From assembly GCA_050305135.1 (NCBI GenBank), contig JBNLET010000237.1, forward strand, positions 1-26,279: DNA of 26,279 nucleotides, given 5' to 3'. The notes beneath the pieces are model-generated. The model ran no database searches, was not told where the DNA came from, and worked only from the letters and a program-made list of their open reading frames with translations. This document shows positions 23,919 through 26,279 of the stretch, one piece after another; within the stretch, counting starts at the first letter, position 1; each line of letters starts with the position of its first letter. Both the position numbers and the translations under genes were made by a program. Source of the DNA: Cognatazoarcus sp050305135. Its GTDB lineage: Bacteria > Pseudomonadota > Gammaproteobacteria > Burkholderiales > Rhodocyclaceae.

Positions 23919-25049
23919 CTACCTTTTCCGCGATCGGCAGGGCGCAGGGCCGGCGCTGCGCTCCATGCCAACCCCGATGCTCATCGACTGCTCCACCTGC
24001 CACGGCGTCACCGTGCGATATCCGCTCAGCGGATCCATCACCAGCAGCGAGAAGTCTGCCGGATTGTCCGGATTGATCTCGATGCCGTACACCACCATGG
24101 CGTGGAGGATCGAGGTATGCAGGATCAGAAGGAAGTGCCCGTGGTTTTCGATCAGGCGTTTGGCCATGGCCAGGCTGAAGTCGTCCGGGGCGATTTCGGT
24201 GTCGAGATCCAGCAGGATGCGCCACTCCGCGAAGACCGCCTCCAGGTCATCGTTGGAGTCTCCCACCAGCGCATCCTTGTCGTCCGTGCACTCCGTGCCC
24301 CGATAGTGGCGGAGCAGGAAGTCGGAGCCGAATCCGGTCTCCACGATCCTCTTCACCAGGAGCCAGGACGCCATCGCGGCAGCCCAACAGGTCAGCCCCG
24401 ACTGCCGGATGTCGGGCGGACGCTTGAGTACCCAATTCGTGCGCTTCCGCGGTTGCCGAAAAAGCCCGGAGCGCGACGCCTGTCCCGTCCTCTGCTGAAC
24501 CACGTGGGCAAGTTCATGAGCCAACAGTCGGCGGCCGGAATCCGTCTCGGCGACGTACTCTCCCCGGGCGAAGGCGATGTCGTTGCCGTCGGTAAAGGCG
24601 CGCGCATTCAGATTGTCGGCCAGCGCCTCGGCCCGTCCGTCGTCATGCAGCCTTACGTTGCCGAAATCGCGGCCGAAGCGAGGCTCGAAGAAGGCTCGCT
24701 CAGCGTCCGACAGCGGGCGTCCGCCGGACTGCAGGCCGACCCGGCCCGATCTCCAGGAACGGGGCGCCGGGAAACCCCCGGCTTTGGCCTGTGCCGCGTT
24801 CGGCAAGGGCATGCGCATGACGGCGTCGGCGGTGCGGTCGGCTTCCCGCTCCAGAGCGTCCGCCGGCCGGCTGACCCGGAGTCCGGCCTGGACGCGCCCC
24901 TCCAGCGCGTCCCGTATCTGCCTGCGCGTATCGGAAATGGCCGAGGACGGTTGCGGAATCCTGGCGAGGCGTTGGCGATGACCCCCCAGTTGCGCCTTGC
25001 TCCGCAAGGCCCTCGTCAGACCTCCGTGGCCGATGCACTTGAACGTCAT
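23919..25049 (-). CDS. DUF4157 domain fused to a papain-like cysteine protease domain
   Basis: A 376-residue protein from the ATG at 25049; a TTG at 25094 would add 15 residues, and neither site has a strong ribosome site. Residues about 60-190 are DUF4157: DALEREADRTADAVM, LSDAERAFFEPRFGRDFGNVR, and HELAH at 178-182, a metallopeptidase-type site. Residues about 205-350 carry a C39/papain-like core: C221 in QSGLTCWAAAMASW, H316 in ILHAMVVYGI, and D339 in VMDPLSG, in the right order for a Cys-His-Asp triad. DUF4157 proteins are often linked to extracellular contractile injection systems, where this domain sits on effectors. No injection-system genes are in the window and there is no signal peptide. 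A toxin or effector role is inferred. Confidence 0.85.
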   Translation of the reverse strand: MTFKCIGHGGLTRALRSKAQLGGHRQRLARIPQPSSAISDTRRQIRDALEGRVQAGLRVSRPADALEREADRTADAVMRMPLPNAAQAKAGGFPAPRSWRSGRVGLQSGGRPLSDAERAFFEPRFGRDFGNVRLHDDGRAEALADNLNARAFTDGNDIAFARGEYVAETDSGRRLLAHELAHVVQQRTGQASRSGLFRQPRKRTNWVLKRPPDIRQSGLTCWAAAMASWLLVKRIVETGFGSDFLLRHYRGTECTDDKDALVGDSNDDLEAVFAEWRILLDLDTEIAPDDFSLAMAKRLIENHGHFLLILHTSILHAMVVYGIEINPDNPADFSLLVMDPLSGYRTVTPWQVEQSMSIGVGMERSAGPAPCRSRKR

Positions 25050-25416
25050 TGCGGATGAATCCCAAGGCGCGTCATTCGGACCCCGCCCTTGCAAACCGCG
25101 CTTGCCCTGCAGGGACCAAGCGGCCTCCGAAACATCGGATTCCCCGGCCCGCTAGCGTCAGGAGTGCGCAATTGGTACAGGGCACTGCACGGCATCCCAT
25201 TCGAAGCCGCCCAACCCGTTCGCGAGGGCAACTCACGATCAGTATGGTTGAAAGGGCGCAACACGGCAGCCTCCATCGCATGCGAGTGCGAGTCGAAAAG
25301 GGGCTGCCCATGGCGTGACTGTAGCCGAGGCGCGGACGAATGCAATCAAGCTGGACCCCGTCGGTTGGCCATCGCGATGCGGCGACTGCCCAGGCCGGCG
25401 GCAAGGCGCTTGCGGC
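25050..25416. other. Region between the DUF4157 gene and mobile-element debris
   Basis: About 370 bases with no recognised gene. The frame covering 25315-25584 begins here but only becomes recognisable (transposase) at its end, so the upstream part may be degraded IS sequence. A long minus-strand frame at 25239-25871 is an antisense shadow of the transposase remnant. Confidence 0.4.
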
Positions 25417-25677
25417 AGGCTTTGCCGCCGATTTGCGCTTTCGGGGGCGTTTCGCCGGGCGCGCAATTTCGGCTTCCTGCATCCGAACAGCAAGCGTTTG
25501 ATCCGGCTGCTGCAGTGGCTGCTGACCTTCGCTCCGGCGCCAGTGCAAGCCCTTGCCCGTCCGGCCGTGGCGTGCCCGTGCTGAGGCGCGCCGATGCGCG
25601 TGCTGCGAACGCGCTTGAGACCGATTCGAACGTCCGAATCCGAGCCGCCGCCCACGGCGGGCGCAATGGCGTGCTGA
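25417..25677 (+). pseudogene. IS91-type transposase C-terminal remnant with premature stop
   Basis: The translation RARNFGFLHPNSKRLIRLLQ, then LLTFAPAPVQALARPAVACPC, matches the C-terminal end of IS91/IS801-type Y2 transposases. An in-frame TGA at 25582-25584 stands where the second Cys of the expected CPCCG zinc-ribbon motif should be, and reading continues in the same frame as GAPMRVLRTRLRPIRTSE to the true stop at 25675-25677. The start of similarity is vague (about 25417, where LCRRFAL-SGAFRR matches with a short deletion). The N-terminal and catalytic tyrosine regions are missing, so it is inactive. Confidence 0.65.
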
Positions 25678-25848
25678 TCATTTAACCCGGCGCATCCGAC
25701 CGGTTCTGCCAAGGGAGTTCGGCGTCCGCAAGCCGAGAACCGACTCGGATGAAATTCGGGTCGGAAGTGCAGAACTTGACCAAATCCGGCCTCCGGAACG
25801 CACCCGGCGACACCAGACCCGGGCGCAAACAGCCCGCCCACGTCAAGA

Positions 25849-25866
25849 CCGCCCCACTCGGGGCGG
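25849..25866. repeat. Perfect hairpin past the IS91-type remnant (possible oriIS)
   Basis: CCGCCCC and GGGGCGG pair perfectly around ACTC, about 170 bases past the transposase stop. IS91-family elements carry a subterminal hairpin near the origin end, so this may mark the right end. A second inverted repeat, GATCGTG and CACGATC, lies at 25942-25969. The end points are not fixed. Confidence 0.35.
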
Positions 25867-26060
25867 ATCATCGAGAGATATTTTCAGGGACAGAATCGAG
25901 CCGCGTCGCTCGAGGGACGGGCTCGTCCAACAAACAGTTCAGATCGTGGCTCGCTGCGCGATCACGATCAAATCATATTCGTTGGGCTGCTTCAAGAATC
26001 CGGAGACTGCCTTGGCGGCCAAGAGCGGCTTTCTTCGTCCAACGGACTCTCGAGTCCCAC

Positions 26061-26236
26061 TGAGTTGCCCTCCGGATCCCCCCCCGCGTCAGAATAGTTG
26101 TCGCCTCGCTAGAATCTGAAACGCGGGGGCGATAACGGAAGGACGAAGTGGCCAGGTACGGACAAGCATTCAAGGACAAAGCGGTAGCAAGGTTGTTGCC
26201 TCCCGAGAGCGCATCGGTGCAGACGGTTTCGCACGA
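26061..26236 (+). mobile_element. IS3-family element, left part (interrupted)
   Basis: The translation from 26148 is that of an IS3-type OrfA, and TGAGTTGCCC at 26061 may be the left terminal inverted repeat, since many IS3 elements start with TGA and orfA begins 50-100 bases inside. The recognisable part breaks off near 26236, where a different sequence begins. The left end is inferred; the right part is beyond the window or displaced. Confidence 0.5.
26148..26236 (+). pseudogene. IS3-family OrfA transposase, 5' fragment
   Basis: GTG start at 26148, preceded by GGAAGGACGAA. The first 30 residues, including ARYGQAFKDKAVARLLPPES, are typical of one group of IS3-type helix-turn-helix OrfA proteins. 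After VSHD, where the family continues with GVSVATLERWR, the reading changes to an unrelated stretch (GNPIIPTCGNRI), so the gene is cut by an insertion near 26236. Confidence 0.6.
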
Positions 26237-26279
26237 TGTCAGCGGTAATCCAATAATCCCCACCTGTGGTAATCGAATT
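26237..26279. mobile_element. Probable end of an IS21-type element inside IS3 orfA (edge-truncated)
   Basis: From 26237 the sequence starts with TGTCAGCGG and contains GGTAATC twice (26244-26250 and 26268-26274, 24 bases apart) around ATAATCCCCACC. Multiple direct repeats inside a TGT-starting end are typical of IS21-family elements. Only 43 bases are visible, so the assignment is tentative. Confidence 0.45.

Noticed and set aside
25239..25871. Minus-strand open frame of 210 residues
   Set aside because: Antisense to the IS91-type remnant and its flank; no start site or domain.

Overview
The window is GC-rich, with no runs of T, and looks like a chromosomal stretch of a betaproteobacterium, perhaps a Rhodocyclales-type organism. 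This rests on codon and base usage plus a diheme cytochrome c4-type protein, a bacteriohemerythrin, a YhcC-type radical SAM protein and a multi-sensor diguanylate cyclase. The exact family cannot be fixed from sequence alone. No rRNA, complete tRNA or CRISPR array was found. My gene calls cover only about 69% of the bases, low for a bacterium, and many genes sit alone between gaps of 300-560 bases.

Layout. 1-1830: 3' part of a LysR regulator, then a YhcC-like radical SAM protein. 1983-3515: a DUF4405-type membrane protein on the minus strand, then a two-gene MerT/MerP-like operon in which both proteins have lost the same (first) cysteine of their metal-binding pair. 3574-5624, minus strand: an AraC regulator with a degenerate receiver domain and a MOSC protein. 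5998-8019: a PocR-PAS-GAF-GGDEF diguanylate cyclase. 8235-10683: a YkgJ-type cysteine-cluster protein, a two-helix membrane protein, a small secreted protein and a small conserved protein. 11245-15832: a diheme cytochrome c, a secreted HExxH protein, an exported caspase-fold protein and a divergent carbon-nitrogen-hydrolase-like protein. 16372-20171: bacteriohemerythrin, a stand-alone cyclic-nucleotide-binding protein, a thioesterase, a DUF1801 protein and a small conserved protein. 20515-23746: a GH114 lipoprotein, then a membrane histidine kinase overlapping a receiver-only response regulator, with a sigma-54-like promoter in front. 23919-25049, minus strand: a DUF4157 protein fused to a papain-like cysteine protease domain. 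From about 25400 to the right edge lies mobile-element debris: an IS91-type transposase remnant, then an IS3-type orfA that appears to be interrupted by the end of another element, possibly IS21-type.

How genes work together. Most genes are single. Real couplings are the MerT/MerP-like pair and the kinase/receiver pair. Signalling and oxygen or redox sensing are themes (GGDEF, hemerythrin, cNMP domain, cytochrome c). The best candidates for something undescribed are the DUF4157-protease fusion beside transposon debris, the nitrilase-fold protein with a large insertion next to the caspase-like protein, the cysteine-depleted Mer-like pair, and a roughly 70-base repeat unit made of two inverted REP-like hairpins. 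That unit occurs twice, in opposite orientations, at 14557-14625 and 17294-17363.
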